Below are positions 25,983 through 35,575 of a stretch of 64,000 nt of DNA, in pieces; the stretch's first letter is position 1; every line of letters starts with the position of its first letter. The stretch covers positions 124,001-188,000 of the forward strand of contig NZ_JACKZY010000005.1 of NCBI RefSeq assembly GCF_020833685.1, written 5' to 3'. The notes below the pieces were generated by a model. The model had not been told where the DNA came from. It was given only the letters and a program-made list of their open reading frames with translations, and searched no databases. This DNA comes from Nitratireductor sp. B36. GTDB taxonomy: Bacteria; Pseudomonadota; Alphaproteobacteria; Rhizobiales; Rhizobiaceae. A program made the position numbers and the translations under genes.

Positions 25983-26762
25983 ATGAACGTACAATCCCAA
26001 CCGGTTTCAGCCGCAGACACGGGGCAGCCGCGCGAGCGGGTCGAGCTGGCTGCGGCCTACCGCCTGATCGCGCATTATCACCTGGATGACAGCATTTTCA
26101 CCCACATTTCGGCTCGGGCGCCGGCAGAGGAGGGTGAGCACGCCTTCCTGATCAACCCGTTCGGCCTGCGTTTCGACGAGGTGACGGCATCGAGCCTCGT
26201 GACCGTCGACATCAATGGCGACATCCTGCGCGACAATCATGGCGCGGGCATCAACAAGGCCGGCTTCACCATTCACAGCGCCGTCCATGCCGCGCGGCCC
26301 GATGTGCATTGTGTGCTTCACACGCATACGGTGGCGGGTGTGGCCATCTCCTCAATGGAAGAGGGCATCCTGCCGCTGAACCAGTGGTCGCTGCAGTTTC
26401 ACAACCGCCTTGCCTTCCACGATTATGAGGGCATTGCGCTCGATCTCGGCGAGCGCGAGCGGCTTGTGGCCGACCTCGGCGACCGCAATGTCATGATCCT
26501 GCGCAATCACGGGCTTCTGACCTGCGGGCGCACGGTGGGCGAAGCCTTTGCGCTGATGTTCAACATGGAGCGCGCCTGCCGCGCCCAGCTCGCCATCATG
26601 TCTTCGGGCGGAAAGCAGATCCGCATTGCCGAGGAACTGGCCGAGAAAACGGCGCGCCAATATGAGGGCTGGGACACCCATCACACCGGTAACAAGCCTG
26701 ACCCGCAATGGGAGGCCTTCCAGCGCCTCGCCATCAAGCACTATCCCGACCTCGTGGAGTGA
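25983..26762 (+). CDS. Class II aldolase/adducin-like protein
   Basis: 259 residues. The zinc ligands of the fold are visible as HxH in HCVLHTHTVAG and a third His in LRNHGLLTCG; DDSIFTHISARAP and FLINPFGLRFDEVTASSLV are family landmarks. Members include sugar-phosphate aldolases, 3-oxo-4-phosphate decarboxylases and uncharacterised adducin-like enzymes, so the reaction is open. AGGGAG at 25971-25976 selects ATG 25983. It is the first gene of a long operon and is followed after 85 bases by a peptide-type binding protein. Confidence 0.82.
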   Translation: MNVQSQPVSAADTGQPRERVELAAAYRLIAHYHLDDSIFTHISARAPAEEGEHAFLINPFGLRFDEVTASSLVTVDINGDILRDNHGAGINKAGFTIHSAVHAARPDVHCVLHTHTVAGVAISSMEEGILPLNQWSLQFHNRLAFHDYEGIALDLGERERLVADLGDRNVMILRNHGLLTCGRTVGEAFALMFNMERACRAQLAIMSSGGKQIRIAEELAEKTARQYEGWDTHHTGNKPDPQWEAFQRLAIKHYPDLVE

Positions 26763-26847
26763 GGCCGGACTGACGCAAAGCCAATTGCCCGACACGATCA
26801 AGGGAGAACGATCTTTCGCCGGGCGAGCAACAAGGGGAACGAAAGCC

Positions 26848-28395
26848 ATGCTGAAACGACTGACCACACTTGCCGCCGCCATGCTGGTCTCGACGGCGCT
26901 CCATGCAGAGCCCGTCTCGGGCGGGCGCGCCAATGTCGTGATCCAGCCCGAACCGCCAAGCCTTATGATGGGTCTGGTCCAGAACGGCCCGACACAAATG
27001 GTCGCCGGCCAGATCTATGAGGGTCTGCTGCGCTACGACGAGAAGCTGCAGCCCATGCCGCAGCTTGCGAAATCGTGGGAAGTTTCCGAGGACGGCCTGA
27101 CCTATACGTTCAAGCTGCACGACAATGTGAAATGGCATGACGGCGAGCCGTTCACCTCTGCCGACGTGGTGTTCTCCGCCGATGTCTTCCTGCGTGAAAC
27201 CCATGCGCGCCTGCGCACCTCGCTGGAGCATGTGGAATCCATCACCGCACCCGACGACACCACGGTCGTCTTCAAGCTGAAGCAGCCCTTCGGCCCGTTT
27301 CTCGGCATTTTCGAGGCCGGCACGATGCCGATGGTGCCCAAGCACATCTATGAAGGCACGGATTACAAGAACAACCCGGCCAACAACACGCCGATCGGCA
27401 CCGGGCCTTTCAAGTTCGAAGAGTGGGTGAAGGGTTCGCATATCCTGCTCACCAAGTTCGAGGATTACTATGAGGAGGGCAAACCCTATCTCGACGAGAT
27501 CTACTGGCATGTGATCCCGGACGCGGCTTCGCGCGCGGTTGCCTATGAGACGGGCGTGGTGGACATTTTGCCCGGCGGCTCGGTGGAGAATTTCGACGTC
27601 CAGCGGATCGCTGATATGGAGAACACCTGCATCACCGACAAGGGCTGGGAGTATTTCGGTCCGCTCTCGTGGATGTGGCTCAACAACCGCGAAGGCCCGA
27701 CGGCCGACAAGCGCTTCCGCCAGGCGGTCATGTATGCGATGGACCGCGACTTCGCCCGCGACGCGCTGTGGAACGGCCTCGGCAAGGTTGCCAAAGGCCC
27801 GGTGTCCTCGTCGACGCGTTTCTTCACCGACGACGTGACCGCATATGACCACGACCCGGAGAAGGCCAAGGCCCTGCTCGAAGAGATGGGCTATGACGGC
27901 GAGACCGTGCGCCTTCTGCCACTGCCCTATGGCGAAACCTGGCAGCGCTGGGCCGAGGCCGTGAAGCAGAATCTCGGCGAAGTGGGCATCAATGTCGAGA
28001 TCGTCTCCACCGATGTGGCCGGCTGGAACCAGAAACTGGCCGAGTGGGACTACGACATGGCCTTCACCTATCTCTACCAGTATGGTGATCCGGCACTGGG
28101 CGTGGCCCGCACCTATATTTCCACGAACATTGCCAAGGGCTCGCAGTGGAACAATGTGGAAGGCTACGAGAACAAGGAGGTCGACGATCTCTTTGCCAAG
28201 GCCGCGGTGGCCGTGACGGCGGAAGAGCGCCAGGAGCTCTACACCGAAGTGCAGCAGAAACTGGTGGACGACGTGCCGGTTGCCTGGCTGCTCGAACTCG
28301 GTTTCCCGACGATCTATCGTTGCAATGTGAAGGATCTCGTCACCACGGCCATTGGCGTGAATGACGGCTTCAAGGACGCCTATATCGAAAAATAG
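26848..28395 (+). CDS. ABC solute-binding protein, family 5 (peptide/opine type)
   Basis: 515 residues, signal peptide ending near LHA-EPVSGGRA. Family 5 landmarks: NGPTQMVAGQIYEGLLRYDE, LAKSWEVSEDGLTYTFKLHD, GEPFTSADVVFSADVFLRET and TPIGTGPFKFEEW. The ligand is probably a small peptide, an acylated amino acid or an opine-like molecule; sequence alone does not tell. Start ATG 26848 begins the signal peptide. A stem-loop separates it from the permease gene. Confidence 0.9.
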   Translation: MLKRLTTLAAAMLVSTALHAEPVSGGRANVVIQPEPPSLMMGLVQNGPTQMVAGQIYEGLLRYDEKLQPMPQLAKSWEVSEDGLTYTFKLHDNVKWHDGEPFTSADVVFSADVFLRETHARLRTSLEHVESITAPDDTTVVFKLKQPFGPFLGIFEAGTMPMVPKHIYEGTDYKNNPANNTPIGTGPFKFEEWVKGSHILLTKFEDYYEEGKPYLDEIYWHVIPDAASRAVAYETGVVDILPGGSVENFDVQRIADMENTCITDKGWEYFGPLSWMWLNNREGPTADKRFRQAVMYAMDRDFARDALWNGLGKVAKGPVSSSTRFFTDDVTAYDHDPEKAKALLEEMGYDGETVRLLPLPYGETWQRWAEAVKQNLGEVGINVEIVSTDVAGWNQKLAEWDYDMAFTYLYQYGDPALGVARTYISTNIAKGSQWNNVEGYENKEVDDLFAKAAVAVTAEERQELYTEVQQKLVDDVPVAWLLELGFPTIYRCNVKDLVTTAIGVNDGFKDAYIEK

Positions 28396-28414
28396 GCGAC
28401 TGCCCGATCCGGGA

Positions 28415-28439
28415 ATGCGCGGGCAAACCGCCCGCGCAT
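28415..28439 (+). repeat. Stem-loop after the peptide-type binding-protein gene
   Basis: Perfect 10-base stem ATGCGCGGGC (28415-28424), loop AAACC, GCCCGCGCAT (28430-28439). No T-run follows, so it is more likely an mRNA-stabilising or attenuating hairpin than a full terminator. Confidence 0.75.
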
Positions 28440-28471
28440 CCTCACCTTGAGTCCGATCCTGCAGGGGCCCG

Positions 28472-29440
28472 ATGCTACGCTTCATACTCATGCGCCTGGG
28501 CAAGGCGGCGATCATCCTGATCGCCATCCTGACGCTCAACTTCTTCCTGATCCATGCCGCGCCCGGCGATCCCGCTGCGGTGATGGCAGGCGAGGCGGGG
28601 GCCGCCGACGCGAAGTTCATCGCGCAGCTTCGCGAGCAGTTCGGCCTCGACAAACCGCTGCTGACCCAGCTCGGGATTTACCTCAAGGGCGTGCTGCAGT
28701 TCGATCTCGGCTTTTCCTATCGCCAGCAGATGCCGGTGGCCGATCTCATTCTCGACCGGCTGCCCGCCACGCTGCTTCTGACCATGACGGCCTTCGTCAT
28801 CTCGCTGGTCCTGGGCACTCTGGCAGGCGTTCTCGCCTCCGCGCGTGTCGGCAAATGGTCGGACACGGCGATCTCCACCCTGGCGCTGCTTTTCTACGCC
28901 ACGCCGCTCTACTGGGCGGCGCTGATGGCGGTGCTTCTGTTCTCCGTTTATTTCAACTGGCTGCCGGGTTTCGGTTATGAGACGGTGGGGGCGAACTACA
29001 CCGGCTTGCGCCGCGCGCTCGACATCGGCCAGCATCTCATCCTGCCCGCGACCACGCTCGGCCTCTTCTTCATGGCGGTCTATATGCGCATGACGCGCGC
29101 CTCCATGCTCGAAGTCAGCCAACTCGATTTCGTCAAGACTGCGCGGGCCAAGGGGCTGAAGCCCGGCATCATCCAGCGCCGCCACATCTTCCGCAATGCC
29201 ATGCTGCCGGTGGTGACGCTTGCCGGTCTTCAGGCGGGTCAGCTCGTGGGCGGCGCGGTGCTGACCGAAACCGTGTTCGCATGGCCCGGCATCGGGCGTC
29301 TGATGTTCGAGGCGCTCGCCCAGCGCGACTACAATCTGCTTCTTGGCGTGTTCTTCGTGTCCGCCGCCATGGTGCTCCTGTTCAACCTCATCACCGACAT
29401 TCTCTATCGGTTCGTTGACCCAAGAATCCGGGTGGCATGA
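28472..29440 (+). CDS. Peptide-type ABC permease (DppB-like)
   Basis: 322 residues. The N-terminal membrane segment is followed by AAPGDPAAVMAGEAG and LREQFGLDKPLLTQLGIYLK, the DppB signature, then five more membrane segments. The EAA loop is DFVKTARAKGLKPGIIQRRH. ETVFAWPGIGRLMFEALAQR is diagnostic. It overlaps the next permease gene by four bases. Confidence 0.93.
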   Translation: MLRFILMRLGKAAIILIAILTLNFFLIHAAPGDPAAVMAGEAGAADAKFIAQLREQFGLDKPLLTQLGIYLKGVLQFDLGFSYRQQMPVADLILDRLPATLLLTMTAFVISLVLGTLAGVLASARVGKWSDTAISTLALLFYATPLYWAALMAVLLFSVYFNWLPGFGYETVGANYTGLRRALDIGQHLILPATTLGLFFMAVYMRMTRASMLEVSQLDFVKTARAKGLKPGIIQRRHIFRNAMLPVVTLAGLQAGQLVGGAVLTETVFAWPGIGRLMFEALAQRDYNLLLGVFFVSAAMVLLFNLITDILYRFVDPRIRVA

Positions 29441-30279
29441 TGGCTGATTTCTGGAAACGCTTCTCCCGCAATCGTGGCGCCGTGATCGGCCTTGCGATCC
29501 TCGCCATCGTCATTCTGGTGGCGCTGCTTGCGCCGCTGATCTTCCCGCAATCGCCGTGGCGCATGGTGCAGCGGCCCTTCCTGCCGCCGTTTGCCATGGA
29601 CCAGTATCCGTTGGGAACCGACGCGCTTGGCCGTGACGTGATCTCGGGCCTTGCCTATGGGGCGCAGGTCTCGCTTCTGGTCGGTCTCGTCTCGACGGTC
29701 GCCGCCCTTCTGATCGGCATCCCCATCGGCGCGCTTGCGGGCTATTTCGGCGGCTGGGTGGACGACGCGCTGATGCGCTTTACCGAATTCTTCCAGACCG
29801 TGCCGAGCTTTGCGCTCGCCATCGTTCTGGTGGCGATCTTCCAACCCTCGATCGAATCGATCATCGCGGCAATCGCCATCGTAAGCTGGCCGCCGGTCGC
29901 GCGCCTCGTGCGCGGCGAGGTGCTATCGCTGCGCTCGCGCGAATATGTGGAAGCGGCCATTCTTTCGGGCCAGACGAGCCTGACGATCATTCTGCGGCAG
30001 GTTCTGCCCAACACGATCTCGCCCATCATCGTGCTTGCCTCGCTGATGGTGGCAACGGCGATCCTTCTGGAATCCTCGCTCTCCTTCCTTGGGCTCGGCG
30101 ACCCCAACCTCATGTCGTGGGGCTACATGATCGGCGCGGCGCGCACGGTGATCCGGCAGGCCTGGTGGCTTTCCTTCTTCCCCGGCGTTGCCATTCTGCT
30201 CACCGTTCTGGCGCTGAACCTGATCGGCGAAGGGCTGAACGATGCGCTCAACCCGCGCCTTGCGCGGCGCGGCAAATAG
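29437..30279 (+). CDS. Peptide-type ABC permease (DppC-like)
   Basis: 280 residues, six membrane segments. The DppC features are visible: YPLGTDALGRDVISGLAYGA after the first membrane segment, the EAA loop YVEAAILSGQTSLTIILRQV, LESSLSFLGLGDPN and a GEGLNDALNPRLARR C-terminus. It pairs with the DppB-like subunit. Confidence 0.93.
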   Translation: MMADFWKRFSRNRGAVIGLAILAIVILVALLAPLIFPQSPWRMVQRPFLPPFAMDQYPLGTDALGRDVISGLAYGAQVSLLVGLVSTVAALLIGIPIGALAGYFGGWVDDALMRFTEFFQTVPSFALAIVLVAIFQPSIESIIAAIAIVSWPPVARLVRGEVLSLRSREYVEAAILSGQTSLTIILRQVLPNTISPIIVLASLMVATAILLESSLSFLGLGDPNLMSWGYMIGAARTVIRQAWWLSFFPGVAILLTVLALNLIGEGLNDALNPRLARRGK

Positions 30280-30288
30280 GAGGGCGCG

Positions 30289-31911
30289 ATGACAGAGCCC
30301 GTTCTCAAAATCAGAAACCTGAAGATCGCGCTGCCGGAGGGTGCCGACCGAGACTTTGCCGTCAACGATGTTTCCTATGATCTTCATGCCGGTGAAATTC
30401 TCTGCATTGTCGGGGAATCGGGTTCCGGCAAATCCATGTCGGCCAATGCGGCCATGGGGCTTCTGCCCGATCTGGTGCGACCGGTGGGCGGCGAAATCCT
30501 CTTCGAGGGCATGGACCTTCTGAAACTCTCGGAAACCGAGATGATGGACCTGCGCGGCAAGAAGATCGCCATGATCTTTCAGGAGCCCATGTCGGCGCTC
30601 AACCCGCTGATGCGGGTGGAAGACCAGATCGCCGAAGTGTTCGAGGCGCATGGTCTGCTGACGCCGAAGGAGCGTGCAGCGCGCGCCATCGAACTCCTGA
30701 CGGAAGTGGGCATTCCCGATCCGGAAAAGGCGGCGCGGGCCTATCCGTTCCAGCTTTCCGGCGGGCAGCGGCAGCGCGTCATGATCGCCATGGCATTGGC
30801 GCTCGAACCGCGCATGCTGATCGCCGACGAGCCGACCACCGCGCTCGACGTGACCACGCAGGCGCAGATCCTGGAGCTGATCCGCAATCTGCAGGAAAAG
30901 CACGGCATGGCCGTGATGTTCATCACCCATGATTTCGGCGTGGTGGCCGAGATCGCCGACCGCGTGGCGGTGATGCAATATGGCAAGATCGTCGAGGCGG
31001 GCACCGCCGACGAGGTTTTGGACAACCCGCAGCATGAATATACGCAAAAGCTGATCGCGGCGATCCCGAAGCTTGCCGCCGAGGCGGGCGAGGAAACGGC
31101 GGGAAAGACGCCGATCCTCGAAGTGGAAGGGCTCAACAAGACCTATGTGACCGGCGGTGGTCTGCTCTTTTCCAAGCCGCGTATCGTTCACGCGGTCAAC
31201 GATGTGAACCTGACGCTCAGCGAGGGCGAGACACTGGGCATTGTCGGCGAATCCGGCTCCGGCAAATCGAGCGTCGGGCGCTGCCTCGTGCGGCTGATGC
31301 AGCCCGATTCCGGCACGGTGAAGCTCGCCGGACACGACATGGCGCAGCTCTCCGGCGAGGCGCTGCGCGAGGCGCGCAAATCGATCCAGATGATCTTTCA
31401 GGACCCTTACGCCTCGCTCAACCCGCGCTCCAAGGTTGGCCGCATCATCGCCGAGGGGCCGATGGCGCATGGGGTTTCCAAGCAGGAAGCCTATGCGCGC
31501 GCGGTGAAACTTCTGGAACTGGTGGACCTCGATGCGCTCGCCATCGACCGCTATCCGCACGAGTTTTCCGGCGGGCAGCGCCAGCGCATCGGCATTGCCC
31601 GCGCGCTGGCGCTGGAGCCGCGCGTGATCATTGCTGACGAGGCGGTTTCGGCGCTGGATGTTTCCATTCAGGCGCAGGTGCTCGATCTTCTGGCGGAGCT
31701 GAAGGAGCGGCTCAATCTGGCGCTGATCTTCATTACGCACGATCTGCGGGTTGCGGCCCAGATCTGCGACCGCATCGCCGTGATGCAGAAGGGCAGGGTG
31801 GTCGAGATGGGGCCGGCGCATGCCATCTTCAACAATCCACAGAGCGACTATACGCGCACCCTGATCGAGGCCATTCCCGGCCGCGAGAAGGAGCTGGCGG
31901 CGGCGGGGTGA
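30289..31911 (+). CDS. Peptide-type ABC ATPase, two fused nucleotide-binding domains (DppD-DppF / GsiA-like)
   Basis: 540 residues carrying both ATPases in one chain. Domain 1 has Walker [13 protein letters not shown], signature [16 protein letters not shown] and Walker [13 protein letters not shown]. Domain 2 has [28 protein letters not shown] and [12 protein letters not shown]. Each has an oligopeptide-type C-terminal region; [10 protein letters not shown] and [10 protein letters not shown] mark the domain ends. AGGAGG precedes the ATG. The next gene is 352 bases away, across repeats. Confidence 0.93.
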   Translation: MTEPVLKIRNLKIALPEGADRDFAVNDVSYDLHAGEILCIVGESGSGKSMSANAAMGLLPDLVRPVGGEILFEGMDLLKLSETEMMDLRGKKIAMIFQEPMSALNPLMRVEDQIAEVFEAHGLLTPKERAARAIELLTEVGIPDPEKAARAYPFQLSGGQRQRVMIAMALALEPRMLIADEPTTALDVTTQAQILELIRNLQEKHGMAVMFITHDFGVVAEIADRVAVMQYGKIVEAGTADEVLDNPQHEYTQKLIAAIPKLAAEAGEETAGKTPILEVEGLNKTYVTGGGLLFSKPRIVHAVNDVNLTLSEGETLGIVGESGSGKSSVGRCLVRLMQPDSGTVKLAGHDMAQLSGEALREARKSIQMIFQDPYASLNPRSKVGRIIAEGPMAHGVSKQEAYARAVKLLELVDLDALAIDRYPHEFSGGQRQRIGIARALALEPRVIIADEAVSALDVSIQAQVLDLLAELKERLNLALIFITHDLRVAAQICDRIAVMQKGRVVEMGPAHAIFNNPQSDYTRTLIEAIPGREKELAAAG

Positions 31912-31955
31912 CGCGGTGACGACTGGAGCTCACTTCAGCGCGGTGCGTGCCCATT

Positions 31956-32205
31956 CCCTCGCCCTTCGACAAGCTCAGGATGAGGGAACGGGCATGGAGA
32001 GGCTGACGTCTGTGGCGGCGTCTTGCTGTGGTTGGGTGGTGCGTGCCCGTCCCCTCGCCCTTCGACAGGCTCAGGATGAGGGGAGGGGCATGGAGAGGCT
32101 GGCGTCTGTAGTATCGCATATACAAACGCTCGCGCATCCACTGTTAGCACTCATCCAGTTCGCACCTCCACAAGCCCTCATCCTGAGCCTGTCGAAGGGC
32201 GAGGG
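31956..32205. repeat. Three copies of a dispersed 31-base repeat in a 352-base spacer
   Basis: Copies at 31956-31986 and 32052-32082 (forward; core CGCCCTTCGACAAGCTCAGG and CGCCCTTCGACAGGCTCAGG) and at 32175-32205 (inverted). Opposed copies can pair across the spacer. The same family recurs at 53375-53604. Otherwise the 31912-32263 stretch holds no gene I can support. Confidence 0.85.
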
Positions 32206-32263
32206 CGGGATGATGCGCGCCATCGCTCACCACTCTCAACACTAATCTGCAGGAACCACCGAC

Positions 32264-33565
32264 GTGGACGAACAACTGGCACAGAAGATCCTCGCAGCGG
32301 TCGAGGAAGGCTTTGAAGAACAGATCGGCTTTACCGAAGACCTGATCCGCTTTCCCTCGCTGCGCGGAAAGGAAAAGCCCGCACAGGAATTCGTTCACAA
32401 GGCGCTTGAAGCGCGTGGCTACGCGGTCGAAACCTTCCATATCGATGAAGACAAGATCAAGGATCATCCGGGCTTTTCGCCCGTGGCCGTCGATTATTCC
32501 GACGCGGTGAACGTGATCGCCACCCACGAGCCGCGTGAAAACAGAGGCCGGTCGCTGATCCTCAACGGCCATATGGATGTGGTGCCGGAAGGCCCGCACG
32601 ATATGTGGGAGGTTTCGGCACCCTATGAGCCGAAGCGCGAGGGCGACTGGCTTTATGGGCGCGGCGGCGGTGACATGAAGGCCGGCATCGCGGCCAACAT
32701 TTTCGCGCTCGACGCGCTGCGCCGCATCGGCCTGCAACCGGCGGCGAAAGTGCATGTGCAGAGCGTGGTGGAGGAAGAATGCACCGGCAATGGCGCGCTC
32801 GCCTGCCTGGTGGAAGGCTATACGGCGGATGCCGCCATCATTCCCGAGCCGGAAGACGAAATGCTGGTGCGCGCCAACACCGGCGTTTTGTGGTTCGAGG
32901 TGAATGTGTCGGGCCACCCCGTGCATGTGCGCGAGGCGGGCACGGGGGCCAACGCCATCGAGGCGAGCTTCCGCGTGATCGAAAGCCTGAAACGCCTGAC
33001 CGCGGATTGGAACGCCGAGAAGGCGAACTATCCCTATTTCGAGGAGCTCGATCACCCGATCAATTTCAATGTCGGCAAGATCGAGGGTGGAGACTGGGCC
33101 TCCACCGTGGCGGCCTGGTGCAAGCTCTCCTGCCGCATCGCCATCTATCCCGATGACGACCCGAAGGATCGGGCAGCGCAGATCGAGGCGCATCTGGCCC
33201 GCGAACTGGCCGATGATCCCTTTCTTGGCAATCGCCCGCCCGAGGTGATCTGGAACGGATTTTTCGCGCGCGGCTATGTGCTGGAGGAAGGGACCGATGC
33301 CGAAAAGGCGCTGGCCGAAGCGCACCGCGCGGCGACCGCGAGCGAACTGAAAAGTTTCGTCACGCCGGGCTATCTCGATGCGCGGGTGTTCGTGATCTAT
33401 GCGGGCATGCCGTGCCTCGTCTATGGTCCGATCACCGAGAACATCCACGGGTTCGACGAGCGCGTGAGCCTTTCCTCCATCAAGCGGGTGACGGGCGCGA
33501 TCGCGCTTTTCATCGCCGACTGGTGCGGCGTGGAACCCATCGATGCGGAGGCCGCAAATGGCTGA
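32264..33565 (+). CDS. M20-family deacylase/peptidase (ArgE/DapE/ACY1 type)
   Basis: 433 residues, GTG start with AGGA upstream. The dizinc site is complete: NGHMDVVPEG (His, first bridging region), GRGGGDMKAG (bridging Asp), VVEEECTGNG (catalytic and metal Glu), IIPEPEDEM (Glu/Asp) and ENIHGFDERV (His). The dimerisation domain lies between. M20 enzymes hydrolyse N-acyl amino acids or dipeptides. Position after a peptide-type importer suggests it removes an acyl group from the imported compound. Confidence 0.87.
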   Translation: MDEQLAQKILAAVEEGFEEQIGFTEDLIRFPSLRGKEKPAQEFVHKALEARGYAVETFHIDEDKIKDHPGFSPVAVDYSDAVNVIATHEPRENRGRSLILNGHMDVVPEGPHDMWEVSAPYEPKREGDWLYGRGGGDMKAGIAANIFALDALRRIGLQPAAKVHVQSVVEEECTGNGALACLVEGYTADAAIIPEPEDEMLVRANTGVLWFEVNVSGHPVHVREAGTGANAIEASFRVIESLKRLTADWNAEKANYPYFEELDHPINFNVGKIEGGDWASTVAAWCKLSCRIAIYPDDDPKDRAAQIEAHLARELADDPFLGNRPPEVIWNGFFARGYVLEEGTDAEKALAEAHRAATASELKSFVTPGYLDARVFVIYAGMPCLVYGPITENIHGFDERVSLSSIKRVTGAIALFIADWCGVEPIDAEAANG

Positions 33566-34523
33566 CGGACGGGTGATCGAGGGGGTTTATCTGAGCACCG
33601 CCTTCGATCTGCACGCGCTTTATGGCCATGCGCTGGCACCGCATGCAGGCACGATACGCCTGCGCCATCCGCATGAGATCGACAATCCGGAGGAAATCCG
33701 TTTTGCCCTCAGCTGGCGGCCGGCGGATGATGCCTTTGACCCTTATCCGAATCTGCGGCTTGCACATTCCATTGCGGCGGGTGTCGACAGCATCATCAAC
33801 TGCCCGAGCCTGCCAAAGGATGCGCTGGTGGCGCGCGTGCGCGACCCGGACCAGGGCGACATGCTGGCAGGCTTCGCGGCATGGCATGTGATCTGGCATC
33901 ATCGCAACATGCGCCATCACATCGTGCATGAGGCAAAGCACGAATGGGCGCGGCTCATCCCGTCCATCATGAAGCCGCCGCGTGAAACGCCGGTGGGCAT
34001 TCTGGGTTTCGGCCTGATGGGGCGGGCCATCGCCCGCGCGGTGACGGCCATGGGGTTTCCGGTGGTGGCCGCCGCGCGAAACGCGCCGGCGGAAGATGTG
34101 CCCGGCGTGCACTTCGAGAGCGGGGAAGGAGCCGCCCAGCGCGTTGCGGAACAGGCCGCCATCCTGATCAACGTTCTGCCGCTGACGGGAGAGACGCGCG
34201 GGCTGCTTAATCTCGATTTCTTCAACCGCATGCCGGAAGGCGCCGCACTCATCCAGCTTGGGCGGGGCGAACATCTGGTCGAGGCCGATCTCCTGCGCGC
34301 GCTCGACAGCGGGCGCATTGCCTCCGCCTCGCTCGACGTTTTCGACGTGGAGCCGCTGCCCAAAGAGCACCCCTTCTGGGCGGATGAGCGCATTCTCGTC
34401 ACGCCGCATCAGGCGGGCGATTGCTCGCCGCACACGATGGCCGAACAGCTTGCCAGCGCCGCACAGGCAGTGGTGGCGGGAGACATACCGGAAACGGTGG
34501 TCGACAGATCCAACGGATATTGA
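33558..34523 (+). CDS. 2-hydroxyacid dehydrogenase, GhrA-like
   Basis: 321 residues. The Rossmann motif GILGFGLMGRAIARA binds NAD(P)H; catalytic residues are Arg in LIQLGRGEHLVEADLL, Glu in DVFDVEPLPKEHPF and His in VTPHQAGD. It resembles glyoxylate/hydroxypyruvate reductase A. ATG 33558 is supported by GGAGG and overlaps the M20 gene by eight bases, so the two are co-translated. It probably interconverts a 2-oxo acid and 2-hydroxy acid produced in this operon's pathway. Confidence 0.85.
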   Translation: MADGRVIEGVYLSTAFDLHALYGHALAPHAGTIRLRHPHEIDNPEEIRFALSWRPADDAFDPYPNLRLAHSIAAGVDSIINCPSLPKDALVARVRDPDQGDMLAGFAAWHVIWHHRNMRHHIVHEAKHEWARLIPSIMKPPRETPVGILGFGLMGRAIARAVTAMGFPVVAAARNAPAEDVPGVHFESGEGAAQRVAEQAAILINVLPLTGETRGLLNLDFFNRMPEGAALIQLGRGEHLVEADLLRALDSGRIASASLDVFDVEPLPKEHPFWADERILVTPHQAGDCSPHTMAEQLASAAQAVVAGDIPETVVDRSNGY

Positions 34524-34532
34524 AGGACGACA

Positions 34533-35561
34533 ATGAAAGCCATTTTCGACGAACGCCAGTTGCGGCACACGCCGGAGCGCTATTTCCGGCGCGGGGCCTA
34601 TATGCCCCATCCCGAACAGGCTGAACGCGCGATCCTGATCCGCGACATGCTGATTAAAAACGAATTCCCCATCGAGAAACCCCGCGATTTCGGCGACGGG
34701 CCGATCAAGGCGGTGCACGATCCGGACTATGTGGATTTCTGGAAGGACGCCTACCAACGCTGGCGCGCGGAGGCGCCGGATCAGGAACCGATCCCCAACT
34801 GCCACCCCGGTCCGCGCCGGGGGCGGCCTTCCTCATCCGTTTTCGGCCAGCTCGGCTGGTGGGCGACCGACACGTCGGTTCCGCTGACGGAAGGCACGTG
34901 GGATGCCGTCTACTGGTCGGCGCAGACGGCGCTTGAGACCGCCGAGCGCGTGAAGGAAGGCGAACGCATGGTCTATGGCCTGTGCCGCCCGCCGGGACAC
35001 CATGCGCTTTCCAATGCGTCGAACGGCTTCTGCCTGTTCAACAACGCGGCCATCGCAGCGCAAAGCCTGCGCGAACGCTTCGGCAAGGTGGCGGTGCTCG
35101 ACATCGACACGCATACGGGCAATGGCACGCTCGACATCTTCTATGATCGCGGCGACGTTTTCGTCTGCTCGCTGCACACGGACCCGGACCTCTACCCGAC
35201 CTATTATCTCGGCTATGAGGACGAGCGCGGCGAGGGCGAAGGCGAGGGGGCGACGCTCAATCTCTGCCTGAAACCCGGATCGGATACGGAAACGATCCTT
35301 GGCCGCTTCCGCGAGGGGCTTTCGGCCATCACCGCCTTTGGCGCGGAGGCGCTGGTGATCTCGCTCGGGCTCGACATGGCGGCGGACGATCCGCTCTCGG
35401 AGGTGAAGCTCACGGGCGACGGCTTTGCCACCATGGCGCGCGAGATCGCGGCTCTGGGGCTACCAACGGCGCTGATCCAGGAAGGCGGTTATCTGGGCCC
35501 GTCGCTTTCGAGAAATGCGGAGATCTTCCTCACTGCCAGCCGCGAAGCACTGGCGGGCTGA
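34533..35561 (+). CDS. Histone-deacetylase-family amidohydrolase (acetylpolyamine amidohydrolase type)
   Basis: 342 residues. HDAC-fold landmarks: catalytic His pair in RPPGHHALS, metal ligands in VLDIDTHTGNGTLDIFY (Asp, His) and SLGLDMAADDPLSEV (Asp), and the transition-state Tyr in IQEGGYLG. The N-terminal region and the loop with NCHPGPRRGRPSSS match bacterial acetylpolyamine amidohydrolases, which deacetylate N-acetylputrescine, cadaverine or similar. GAAGGACG precedes the ATG. It is last in the operon, next to the M20 gene, giving two predicted amide hydrolases in one pathway. Confidence 0.87.
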   Translation: MKAIFDERQLRHTPERYFRRGAYMPHPEQAERAILIRDMLIKNEFPIEKPRDFGDGPIKAVHDPDYVDFWKDAYQRWRAEAPDQEPIPNCHPGPRRGRPSSSVFGQLGWWATDTSVPLTEGTWDAVYWSAQTALETAERVKEGERMVYGLCRPPGHHALSNASNGFCLFNNAAIAAQSLRERFGKVAVLDIDTHTGNGTLDIFYDRGDVFVCSLHTDPDLYPTYYLGYEDERGEGEGEGATLNLCLKPGSDTETILGRFREGLSAITAFGAEALVISLGLDMAADDPLSEVKLTGDGFATMAREIAALGLPTALIQEGGYLGPSLSRNAEIFLTASREALAG

Positions 35562-35575
35562 GACAGCTCACGGCG

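Noticed and set aside
26734-28653. 639-codon open frame on the minus strand
   Set aside because: It is the antisense shadow of the peptide-type binding-protein gene in high-GC DNA; it shows no signal, domain or start-site support and has the His/Arg-rich composition of a mirror frame.
29923-31821. 632-codon open frame on the minus strand
   Set aside because: Mirror of the fused ABC ATPase gene on the plus strand, whose motifs are complete.
31912-32263. Possible small gene or CRISPR-like array in the repeat spacer
   Set aside because: Only three copies, mixed orientation and uneven spacing, no cas genes; this is a dispersed intergenic repeat.
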